A stretch of DNA of 20,877 nt from an uncultured Ignavibacteria bacterium (GTDB lineage Bacteria; Bacteroidota; Ignavibacteria; Tepidaquicellales; Tepidaquicellaceae), in assembly GCA_937924675.1 (NCBI GenBank), contig CALEVL010000210.1, forward strand, positions 1-20,877. The letters run 5' to 3'. The position numbers and the translations under genes were made by a program. Below the pieces are notes generated by a model that did not search any database, had not been told where the DNA came from, and saw only the letters and a program-made list of their open reading frames with translations. Positions 7,646 through 15,094 of the stretch are shown here, in pieces (position 1 is the stretch's first letter; the number at the start of each line of letters is the position of its first letter).

Positions 7646-9610
7646 ATGAAAATTCTTCCGATACTTATAGCAATCCTTTTGTTAAGCAGCAATTGTAAAT
7701 CCGGCACACTCGACAGCGGACTCGTCGCATTCTATCCATTCAACGGAAACACTTTTGATGAAAGCGGCAACGGAAATCACGGAGTGAACTATGGAGCAAC
7801 TCTTACTGCGAACAGGTTCGGACTGGCAAACAAAGCATTTTACTTTAACAGTAATTACATAGAGGTTGCAAATTCAGCAAGTTTGCGATCTCCTTCAGCC
7901 TCCATGACAATCGCATTCTGGACGAACATTTCACAATGGAGCCAGAACTCTGCCGCCTTTCTGGCAAAATCAAACACATCCGCATTCGGACAATACGGAG
8001 CAATTGCTAACAATGATCCGTATATACAATTTGATCTCGGCGGGCAGTATGTCCGGTTAACAAGGTATCTTGCAACCGACAGATGGTACTTCGTATGTCT
8101 TCGCTGGGACGGGCAGGAAGTAAAACTATATCTTAACGAAACTCTGTATGATTCCGTCTCTTTTACCGGTAATGTTACTGCGGACAACTTTCCTCTCATA
8201 CTCGGCAAGCACACTTCGGGAGGAGTAAGATATCTTAACGGGAAACTCGATGATGTTCGGATATACAACAGAGCTCTTACCGATGCCGAGATACTCCGCC
8301 TTTATAATGAAGGTAATCTGGATGTTAAAGTTGTTCCGCAGGGATTCTATGATCCGGTATTGCAGAGCGCAAAGATGAAGGATACTGTCAGAGTTTATCT
8401 GCGAGAACCTAACTCACCTTTTAACACAGTCGATTCTTCCAAAGCCCTCATTGATTCCCTCACATTGCAGGGAAGCTTCAGAACTCTTGTTGATCCGGGG
8501 CTCTATTATATTGTTGTAAAGCATCGCAATTCAATTGAAACGTGGAGCAGTGCTCCGGTGTATATAGAAGCTGTCTCAAAGAATTATGACTTCACGCTCT
8601 TTGCATCGCAGGCATACGGAAATAATCTTGTGCTGAACGGAAACAACTATTGCATTTATGGAGGAGATGTGAATCAGGATGGTATCGTTGATGCTACGGA
8701 CAACAGTATGGTTGATAATGACGCATCGAATTATTCCACGGGATATGTGAGCACTGACCTTTCCGGAGATTTGACCGTTGACGGAACTGACTATACCATT
8801 GCAGAAAATAATGCCGCTTCATTCATCAGCACTGTTTCACCGATGACATATCAGCCGCCATGCCAGATGAATTGCTCCCGATTCATTAAGTGGTCAGGAT
8901 ATGTTTGGTGTGTTGTCACGTCAAACGGAACGAAGTGTTATCCCGGTCCCAATTATTTTTCGTCCGGCGGGGACAATGTCTTCATTGATTCGGCAGGAGA
9001 TCTTCACATAAAAATAACCAAAAGCGGGGGTAAATTTTTCTGCACGGCAATCTTTGCTACGCAAACAGTTGGTTACGGCAAATATACATTTCTCGTATCT
9101 AGTCGTGTTAATAATCTTGACAGGAATGTTGTTCTTGGCCTGTTCACATGGAACGACAAGAGTTGTGTAACCAATGCCAACAGTGAACTCGACATTGAAT
9201 TCACAAGATGGGGTGACGCAAATGATCCGAACGTAATCAACTATTCCGTTCAGCCGACAAACTTCGGACAGGAAACTGAACGATTCACTACCAATCAGAT
9301 GACTTACTCAGGAAACAAAACACTGCACTTCATCAATTGGACCCCAACACTTGTGAGTTTTTCGAGTTATAAGAATCATGTTAACCCACCCGTGCCGGCT
9401 GATCTGATTGCCGGCTGGTCATTCGGAAATAACAATCTGCCTAAGAGCAAAGAAGAATGTAACTCAAAGCCAATTGTGATCCCTGCTCCTGAAAGTGGCA
9501 CGCATCTGAATATTAATCTATGGCTTGACAGAGGCCGCTATCCATCGGATGGGCAGGAAGTGGAAGTCGTCATTCACAGCATTGAGTTTACTGCTTTGGG
9601 ATCGGAGTAG
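7646..9610 (+). CDS. Secreted LamG + Ig/dockerin + GH16-like protein
   Basis: 654 residues from ATG at 7646. A hydrophobic leader ends near SSNC (residue 17); a lipoprotein is possible but the lipobox is poor. Residues ~25-225 are a concanavalin-type LamG domain, opening VAFYPFNG and closing LDDVRIYNRALTDAEI. The shared Ig/dockerin module spans ~229-399, with KHRNSIETWS at 292-301 and EF-hands DVNQDGIVDATD and DLSGDLTVDGTD. Residues ~406-654 resemble glycoside hydrolase family 16: ELDIEF (514-519) matches the ExDxE catalytic motif (E514, D516, E518), and the last strand (EVEVVIHSIEFTAL) is GH16-like. Family members cleave beta-glucans or galactans; the substrate here is unknown. The dockerin is internal, unlike in the other two copies. 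There is no T9SS tail. Confidence 0.88.
   Translation: MKILPILIAILLLSSNCKSGTLDSGLVAFYPFNGNTFDESGNGNHGVNYGATLTANRFGLANKAFYFNSNYIEVANSASLRSPSASMTIAFWTNISQWSQNSAAFLAKSNTSAFGQYGAIANNDPYIQFDLGGQYVRLTRYLATDRWYFVCLRWDGQEVKLYLNETLYDSVSFTGNVTADNFPLILGKHTSGGVRYLNGKLDDVRIYNRALTDAEILRLYNEGNLDVKVVPQGFYDPVLQSAKMKDTVRVYLREPNSPFNTVDSSKALIDSLTLQGSFRTLVDPGLYYIVVKHRNSIETWSSAPVYIEAVSKNYDFTLFASQAYGNNLVLNGNNYCIYGGDVNQDGIVDATDNSMVDNDASNYSTGYVSTDLSGDLTVDGTDYTIAENNAASFISTVSPMTYQPPCQMNCSRFIKWSGYVWCVVTSNGTKCYPGPNYFSSGGDNVFIDSAGDLHIKITKSGGKFFCTAIFATQTVGYGKYTFLVSSRVNNLDRNVVLGLFTWNDKSCVTNANSELDIEFTRWGDANDPNVINYSVQPTNFGQETERFTTNQMTYSGNKTLHFINWTPTLVSFSSYKNHVNPPVPADLIAGWSFGNNNLPKSKEECNSKPIVIPAPESGTHLNINLWLDRGRYPSDGQEVEVVIHSIEFTALGSE
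8331..8845 (+). other. Ig-like plus dockerin-like module, copy 2 (within the CDS at 7646)
   Basis: It has the same order of landmarks as copy 1: DTVRVYL, PFNTVDS, KHRNSIETWS, YDFT, then two EF-hand loops. The second loop has Ser at calcium position 3 and Leu at position 6, so calcium binding there may be weaker. It is followed by a GH16-like domain instead of ending the protein. Confidence 0.8.
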
Positions 9611-9615
9611 GTTTG

Positions 9616-10788
9616 TTACTTCAGCAGAACTAATTTCTTTGTTGTCGTTAAGCTCCCTGATTCAAGCTTGCAGTAAAAGACTCCACTTGACAGATTTGAT
9701 CCATTGAAATCAACTGTGTAGTAACCCGCTTCTTGAAATCCGCTTACAAGAATAATGACTTCGCGTCCTTCATTATCGTATATGAACAATTTCACATCCG
9801 CGCTTGCCGGGACTTCGTAAGTGATCTTTGTAACAGGGTTGAATGGATTCGGATAATTTTGTGACATCCCAAATTTTGAAGGAATCCCCACTATTACTTC
9901 GTTGTTCAAATCAAAGTAATCAAAGTTACCGTTGTAATCCAGCTGCTTCAATCTGTAATTATATCTTCCCGTATTCGGCTTGTCTTTGAAAAGATAGCTT
10001 CTTGGTTTGCTTGTAGTACCGTTGCCTTTTACAAATCCGATCGTGCTCCAATACTCTAAGCCGGACTGTTTCTTCTGAACTTCAAATCCGGAATTGTTTA
10101 TCTCACTTGCCGTTGTCCATTCAAGTAAAACTGTATTGTTTGTCACCGAATGTGAAAAGCTTGTCAACTCTACAGGATAAACCCGCAATCCGGATGAATC
10201 AATTGAATGGCGAGAAGGATTTGTAACGTTAACGGCTGAGCCGCCAATATATGAGAGAATGTTTGTTGAAGGTGTGCTTGGACTCTCCCTCCACGACAAT
10301 CTCAAATCAACCATATGGATATCAGGAAAATCAATTCTGATTAACATTCCCTGCGGGGAGGAGGTGAATAGTAACATTCTCATCAACTTAATACCGACAG
10401 GATTTTGGGGAATGACGTATCCGTTTCCGGGTCCGGGAAGCATATTCATTGACAACATCAATCGGGAAGTTCCATCGTTGTTATCAAGAATCCTCGGATT
10501 TCGCGGGCGCAGGTTTGGAGGCAGATTTATAGAACCATCATCGTCTATTAAATATGAAAGCACTCCTCCGTTGGCAACAGCTGTTTGAAAGTTTAGGTAA
10601 TATTCTCCTGCCGCATACTCAAATCTTGTTGTATCGGTATGAACAAGATATATATCGAAGTTTATATAATTCCCTAACAGTTCGAGAGGTCCAAAATTTT
10701 TTGCGACAAGCTGATAATCCGGAGTTTGTGAATATAGAACTGTCGTGAACGAGAATACCACAATTGCTATCAGAGTAATTTTCTTCAT
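9616..10788 (-). CDS. T9SS-sorted secreted protein, relative of the one at 2934
   Basis: 390 residues. ATG at 10788 is preferred over TTG at 10797 because AAGGAG lies 10 nt upstream of the ATG. A signal peptide ends near YSQ. Residues (counted from the ATG) ~25-160 form the same beta-rich domain as in the protein at 2934: FEYAAGEYY (56-64), VANGG (71-75) and LPPNLRPRN (89-97). The middle part, ~205-295, has PVELTSF...WTTASEINNSGFEVQ, a fibronectin-like segment that often precedes T9SS tails. The type A sorting domain spans ~305-390, with NYPNPFNP at 311-318 and a KKLVLLK end. Its stop is 5 bp from the stop of the convergent dockerin/GH16 gene. Surface attachment by T9SS follows from the tail; a receptor role for dockerins is speculation. 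Confidence 0.88.
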   Translation of the reverse strand: MKKITLIAIVVFSFTTVLYSQTPDYQLVAKNFGPLELLGNYINFDIYLVHTDTTRFEYAAGEYYLNFQTAVANGGVLSYLIDDDGSINLPPNLRPRNPRILDNNDGTSRLMLSMNMLPGPGNGYVIPQNPVGIKLMRMLLFTSSPQGMLIRIDFPDIHMVDLRLSWRESPSTPSTNILSYIGGSAVNVTNPSRHSIDSSGLRVYPVELTSFSHSVTNNTVLLEWTTASEINNSGFEVQKKQSGLEYWSTIGFVKGNGTTSKPRSYLFKDKPNTGRYNYRLKQLDYNGNFDYFDLNNEVIVGIPSKFGMSQNYPNPFNPVTKITYEVPASADVKLFIYDNEGREVIILVSGFQEAGYYTVDFNGSNLSSGVFYCKLESGSLTTTKKLVLLK

Positions 10789-11126
10789 AATCTTCAAGCT
10801 CCTTCGATTGTATTAACTTAGTTTCGGGATGAATCATAAACAAGATAAGATTTGAGTAATCACTTTTGCACTCACGGACTCAATAACATGTCACCATTCA
10901 ACCTAATTGCCGGTAGCAGGCTCAGCGAACTTTGCCCCTTCTATGCGAACACTGAGTTTAACAATCACTCCTGATGCTGTGCAATGAGAAGAAGCGCTAA
11001 AAGCTTTTTATCGTCATTTGGAGGGCTCAGTTGCAACTTCTGAATTCAAATTTTTTACTGCATTTCAATAAACATCCCTATTAGGTATTTTGGATTCAAA
11101 TAAAATAAACAGGAGAGAATCCAGTA
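10789..11126. other. Divergent intergenic region between the T9SS protein gene and the aldehyde dehydrogenase gene
   Basis: No convincing gene is present. It holds the AAGGAG ribosome binding site (on the minus strand near 10799-10804) for the T9SS protein and AGGAG at 11111-11115 for the dehydrogenase. A 28-codon ATG frame at 10888 has no supporting signal. I could not place promoters reliably. Confidence 0.5.
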
Positions 11127-12641
11127 ATGGCTGAAAAGTTTAAGAACCTCATAAACGGAGAATGGAAAGATTCAGGAAGCGGAAAGACTTTTGAAAACAG
11201 AAACCCGGCAAAATGGAATGAAGACCTAATAGGAATATTCCCTTCATCAGATGTAAATGATGTTAACGAAGCAGTTGCCGCAGCAAAGAAAGCTTTTGAA
11301 AAATGGCGTTTGGTTCCTGCTCCCAAAAGAGGCGATATACTCAAAGTAGTTGGAGATAAAATGACCGAAAGAAAAGATGAGATCTCATTTGAAATGACGC
11401 GCGAGATGGGAAAAGTGCTTGCAGAAACTAAGGGTGATACTCAGGAAGGAATTGATACAGCTTACTATGCAGCATCAGAAGGAAGAAGATTGTTCGGACA
11501 TAATGCACCCAGCGAACTTCCTGACAAGCTCAACCTCAGCTTCAGGGTGCCGATCGGGGTTGGAGGTTTTATTACACCCTGGAATTTCCCGATGGCTATT
11601 CCAACATGGAAGCTTTTCCCGGCACTTGTGTGCGGAAACACCTGCGTATTCAAGCCTGCTGAGATCACACCTAAGACTGCCGCCACACTTGTTGAGATAG
11701 TTGATTCTGCAATGCGAGAAGTTCTCGGCAAAGATTATATTCCCGGCGTGATCAATATAGTTCATGGCAAGGGACGAATAGTGGGCGAAGCAATGATATC
11801 TCATCCTGATGTTGACCTAATTTCATTCACGGGATCAACAGATGTTGGGAAGAGAATAAATGAAGTAGCAGGCGGATCTCTTAAGAGAGTCTCGCTCGAG
11901 CTCGGCGGAAAGAATGCACAGATCGTAATGAACGATGCAGATCAGGAGCTTGCGCTCGAGGCGGTTCTCTGGGGAGCTTTCGGAACTACGGGACAGAGAT
12001 GCACGGCAACATCAAGACTGATACTTCACAAAGACATCTATGATGAATTTCTTGAAAAGCTTATCCAAAGAACCAACAAACTTAGACTCGGCTACGGGAA
12101 TGAGAACAATGTTGATGTCGGTCCTTGCGTAAGTGAATCTCAAAGAGCTTCAGTCAACGATTATGTACAGATCGGAAAAAATGAAGACAAGGCAACCTTG
12201 GTTTCAGGCGGTGATTTTGCTGCCGATGGCGATCTTGCAAAGGGCTGGTTCTATAAGCCGACTATTTTTGCTGACGTGAAACCTGGAATGAGGATCGAGC
12301 AGGAAGAGATCTTCGGGCCTGTGCTTTCTGTAATTAAGTGTGACAGTTTTGAAGACGGAATCAATATCCTCAACGGTACCAAGTATGGATTGTCATCAAG
12401 CGTATTTACAAAGAATGTCAATGATGCATGCAGGGCTATCAGAGATATAAAGGCCGGCATCACATATATCAACGGAGCTACAATAGGAGCCGAAGCACAC
12501 ATGCCCTTTGGCGGAGTAAAACAAACAGGTAACGGACATCGCGAAGGTGGGTGGACAGTTTATGATTTCTACTCTGAGTGGAAAGCTGTTTATATTGATT
12601 ACTCCGGAAAGCTTCAGCGTGCTCAGATTGATAACTATTGA
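11127..12641 (+). CDS. NAD(P)-dependent aldehyde dehydrogenase
   Basis: 504 residues, the normal family length. All key landmarks are visible: TPWNFP with catalytic Asn153, VFKPAE with cofactor-binding Lys176, FTGST (234-238), ELGGKN with general base Glu258, GQRC with nucleophile Cys292, and EEIFGPV (393-399). Members oxidise an aldehyde to an acid in the cytoplasm. The C-terminal stretch (GGVKQTGNGHREGG, then YSGKLQRAQID) reminds me of semialdehyde dehydrogenases such as the 2-oxoglutarate-semialdehyde or aminoadipate-semialdehyde groups, but the substrate is not certain. ATG at 11127 follows AGGAG at 11111-11115 with a longish 11-nt spacer. The gene appears monocistronic, because a strong terminator follows. 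Confidence 0.93.
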   Translation: MAEKFKNLINGEWKDSGSGKTFENRNPAKWNEDLIGIFPSSDVNDVNEAVAAAKKAFEKWRLVPAPKRGDILKVVGDKMTERKDEISFEMTREMGKVLAETKGDTQEGIDTAYYAASEGRRLFGHNAPSELPDKLNLSFRVPIGVGGFITPWNFPMAIPTWKLFPALVCGNTCVFKPAEITPKTAATLVEIVDSAMREVLGKDYIPGVINIVHGKGRIVGEAMISHPDVDLISFTGSTDVGKRINEVAGGSLKRVSLELGGKNAQIVMNDADQELALEAVLWGAFGTTGQRCTATSRLILHKDIYDEFLEKLIQRTNKLRLGYGNENNVDVGPCVSESQRASVNDYVQIGKNEDKATLVSGGDFAADGDLAKGWFYKPTIFADVKPGMRIEQEEIFGPVLSVIKCDSFEDGINILNGTKYGLSSSVFTKNVNDACRAIRDIKAGITYINGATIGAEAHMPFGGVKQTGNGHREGGWTVYDFYSEWKAVYIDYSGKLQRAQIDNY

Positions 12642-12718
12642 TAAAGACTCGAGTCAAATGGAATGATACAGAGCGGCATGTGAGTCTTTAAAGTTGTTTT
12701 CTAATGAAGTAATTTAGC

Positions 12719-12755
12719 GGGCTTGCCAAAGTAAAGCGGCAAGCCCTTATTTTTT
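12719..12755 (+). terminator. Rho-independent terminator after the aldehyde dehydrogenase gene
   Basis: A perfect 9-bp stem, GGGCTTGCC (12719-12727) and GGCAAGCCC (12738-12746), with a 10-nt loop is followed by TTATTTTTT. The T-run ends 3 bases before the ATG of the next gene at 12759, so the hairpin also occupies that gene's leader. Confidence 0.9.
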
Positions 12756-12758
12756 GAG

Positions 12759-13496
12759 ATGATAAAATTCCTTTTAATATTTACAGCAGGATTGCTTTTG
12801 TTTAATGAAGCAAATTCGCAGACCGAACCGGAAGCGCAACTTCAGCAGGGCACAGCTTATGTGAACGGCGGAAATTTTCAGGAAGGCATAAATTTGCTTA
12901 CGCAGTTTCTCGAGTCGGATCCCGGAAATGCTTCTGCAAGATATTACAGGGCACTTGGTTATTACAATCTTAAGGACTACAACAATGCAATGTCCGATCT
13001 TAACTCATCACTTGCTGCATCACCGCAATTCACGGAAGCTTTAGATCTCCGCGGTTTGGTATATATGGCTCAGAAGATGTTCACAGAGGCGATAAATGAT
13101 TTTACAAATGCCATCAATTCAAACCCGGAATTTGCTGTTTCATATCTCAACAGGGGTATTGCTGAAAAACTGAAGAAGCAATATGCACAGGCAGTTGAGG
13201 ATCTTGATAAGGCAATCAATATAAATCCGGCATTGCTTGAAGCATATTATCAGAGGGGCGTTGCAAAGATGATGATCGGAACAATGGGACCCGCACTTGA
13301 GGATCTGAACTTCTACATCGAAAATGTAACAGACAGAGCGGGTGCATATATTGCACGCGGACTTGCTTATTATCAGGAGGGCAAATACGCTGAGGCCGCC
13401 GCAGATCTTGAGCAGGGTGTTCAGTTCAATCCCGGACTCGCGAAGGATTTCAATAACATTATTGAATATTCGAAGATCAATGCCGGACAAAAGTGA
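12759..13496 (+). CDS. Periplasmic or secreted TPR-repeat protein
   Basis: 245 residues. The signal peptide MIKFLLIFTAGLLLF ends near ANSQ (18-21). Six tandem tetratricopeptide repeats with a ~34-residue period follow (roughly 25-57, 60-91, 93-125, 127-159, 161-193, 195-227), showing the W/L-G-Y-A-F-A-P spacing pattern, for example RGLVYMAQKMFTEAINDFTNAINSNP. TPR arrays bind protein partners; none is suggested by the context. The start sits directly after the T-run of the upstream terminator and no Shine-Dalgarno is visible, so either transcription reads through the hairpin or a promoter lies between 12642 and 12718. Confidence 0.88.
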   Translation: MIKFLLIFTAGLLLFNEANSQTEPEAQLQQGTAYVNGGNFQEGINLLTQFLESDPGNASARYYRALGYYNLKDYNNAMSDLNSSLAASPQFTEALDLRGLVYMAQKMFTEAINDFTNAINSNPEFAVSYLNRGIAEKLKKQYAQAVEDLDKAININPALLEAYYQRGVAKMMIGTMGPALEDLNFYIENVTDRAGAYIARGLAYYQEGKYAEAAADLEQGVQFNPGLAKDFNNIIEYSKINAGQK

Positions 13497-13557
13497 CGGT
13501 CAGAATGAAACAGACTGAAGTCCGGTTGCAGTTGAGCATGAATCAGTAAGAGCACCT

Positions 13558-13631
13558 GACAGAAAATTGTTCTGTCTCAGTTGCTGAAATGAAGTTGAAC
13601 TCATTTGGGTGCATGGACATTATCAATGTCC
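13558..13631. repeat. Two small hairpins in the gap after the TPR gene
   Basis: GACAGAA (13558-13564) pairs with TTCTGTC (13570-13576), and GGACATT (13615-13621) pairs with AATGTCC (13625-13631). Neither is followed by a T-run. The 255-bp gap holds no other recognisable feature. Confidence 0.4.
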
Positions 13632-13751
13632 GGTATGCAAATGTGTGATTGTAAGCTGCTGTGAAAGTGAAGCGGAATGACAAACAGGAAAGTGACAATT
13701 TGTAACGCTGAAAGATGTAAACTATTATGTTGAAATTAAGTATCAGAGAAG

Positions 13752-14192
13752 ATGAAGATGATTAGATTTGCAATTTTGTTTTTACTATTAATGTCCTTGT
13801 TCTCTTGTTCAAAGGATGATCAGGATTCGATAAATATCCGAAGTACCACCAGAGATACAGTTCGCTCAGTTGATGATTATCAAGTCTCATCCGGTGAATT
13901 AAGAAAGATAAGCAGCAGTGATGCTGTTAAGTTCATAGGAGATTCTCTCACGGTTGCAGGTTATGTAGCAGATGTTTTTGAATCGGAAAAAGTTGTGTAT
14001 TTGAATTTTGAGAAGAAGTTTCCGCGCAATGTTTTTACATGCACGATCTTTGCCGGTAATGCAGAGCAATTTGGCGAATTGAAACTGTACAAAGGAAAGA
14101 ATGTTGAAGTGACAGGTAAAGTCACGAGTTATAAAAATAAACCGCAGATGATCTTATGGTCGGAAGCACAGATAAGAATAATATCGAATTGA
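13752..14192 (+). CDS. Lipoprotein with an OB-fold domain
   Basis: 146 residues. A short hydrophobic leader ends in the lipobox LFSC with the lipidated Cys at 19, followed by SKDD; the acidic residues after Cys leave the final membrane location open. Residues ~50-146 look like an OB-fold barrel of the tRNA-anticodon/nucleic-acid-binding type: a strand with SLTVAGYVADVF, then VYLNFEKKFPRNVFTCTIF, then KNVEVTGKVTSYKNKPQMIL. Similar small exported OB domains are common in Bacteroidota, but their ligand is not established. The gene overlaps the following era gene by 37 nt if era starts at ATG 14156, or by 4 nt (TTGA) if it starts at TTG 14189, suggesting cotranscription. Confidence 0.85.
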   Translation: MKMIRFAILFLLLMSLFSCSKDDQDSINIRSTTRDTVRSVDDYQVSSGELRKISSSDAVKFIGDSLTVAGYVADVFESEKVVYLNFEKKFPRNVFTCTIFAGNAEQFGELKLYKGKNVEVTGKVTSYKNKPQMILWSEAQIRIISN

Positions 14193-15094
14193 ATACACGG
14201 TCGGGATTTGTGACCGTGTTTGGAAAACCGAATGCCGGAAAATCAACGCTGATGAATGCGTTGCTGAATTTCAATCTCTCAATAGTCAACCGTAAAGTAC
14301 AAACCACAAGGAACCGCATCTCCGGAATACTTACAGAGAACAACTATCAGATTGTGTTCATAGATACGCCGGGAGTTCTTTCTCCAAAGTATGAGTTGCA
14401 CAAGTTTATGCTTTCGGAGATTGCTTCATCATTTGAAGAGGCGGATATCCTGCTGATGATAGTTGATGCCGCCGCAAAAGATTCGTTTGAAGATGTGAGA
14501 TACGTTTACGAATCATACGAAAAGAATTTTGGAGACAAGAAGAAGATCCTTGCATTGAACAAAGCCGACATCGCAGGCAGAGATGTTCTGATGCCGCTTA
14601 CGGCAAAAATTTCAGAAGCATTTGGTTTTGATGATATCGTTCCCGTTTCAGCACTTAAGGGAGAGAATATAGACAGGCTCAAGGAAGTGATAGTAAAGTT
14701 TCTTCCGGAAGGACATTTCTTTTACGATGAGGATACACTGACTGATAAGCCGGAGAAATTCTTTGCGGCAGAGATACTGCGCGAGAAGATACTTTCACTG
14801 TATCATGATGAAATTCCATACAGTGTAATGGTGAGCATTCAGGAATTTACCGAAAGAAGTGATAAGCTTGTTTACATCAATGCGGAGATCATCGTTGAAC
14901 GCGAATCACAAAAAGCAGTGATCATCGGAAAAGGCGGGGAGAGTCTGAAAAAGACCGGTGCCTATGCAAGAAAAAGTCTGGAGCATTTTCTTGGAAAGAA
15001 AGTGTTTCTTGAGCTGTTTGTAAAAGTAAGAAAGGGATGGAGAAACAATAAGAACTTTGTTAACAGCAGCATGATCAGAAATAACCCGTCCTGA
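14156..15094 (+). CDS. era: GTPase Era, 16S rRNA maturation and 30S assembly
   Basis: 312 residues. All G motifs are present: G1 GKPNAGKST (23-31), G2 region QTTRNR (49-54), G3 DTPG (70-73), G4 NKAD (135-138) and G5 SAL (165-167). The C-terminal KH domain has VIIGKGGESLKK (256-266) and ends with the family's KVRKGWRNN (290-298). Era binds the 3' end of 16S rRNA and helps assembly of the small subunit. Ala in GKPNAGKST replaces the more usual Val. The start is either ATG 14156 or TTG 14189; family members begin shortly before SGFV, so both fit. Its 3' end overlaps the convergent minus-strand gene by 20 bp. Confidence 0.96.
   Translation: MVGSTDKNNIELNTRSGFVTVFGKPNAGKSTLMNALLNFNLSIVNRKVQTTRNRISGILTENNYQIVFIDTPGVLSPKYELHKFMLSEIASSFEEADILLMIVDAAAKDSFEDVRYVYESYEKNFGDKKKILALNKADIAGRDVLMPLTAKISEAFGFDDIVPVSALKGENIDRLKEVIVKFLPEGHFFYDEDTLTDKPEKFFAAEILREKILSLYHDEIPYSVMVSIQEFTERSDKLVYINAEIIVERESQKAVIIGKGGESLKKTGAYARKSLEHFLGKKVFLELFVKVRKGWRNNKNFVNSSMIRNNPS

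Noticed and set aside
7646..7700. SSNC near residue 17 as a lipobox making the GH16 protein a lipoprotein
   Set aside because: Asn at the position before Cys is atypical; left as a possibility only.
10888..10974. 28-codon ATG frame in the gap before the aldehyde dehydrogenase gene
   Set aside because: No ribosome binding site, no recognisable motif, and no better than chance for its length.
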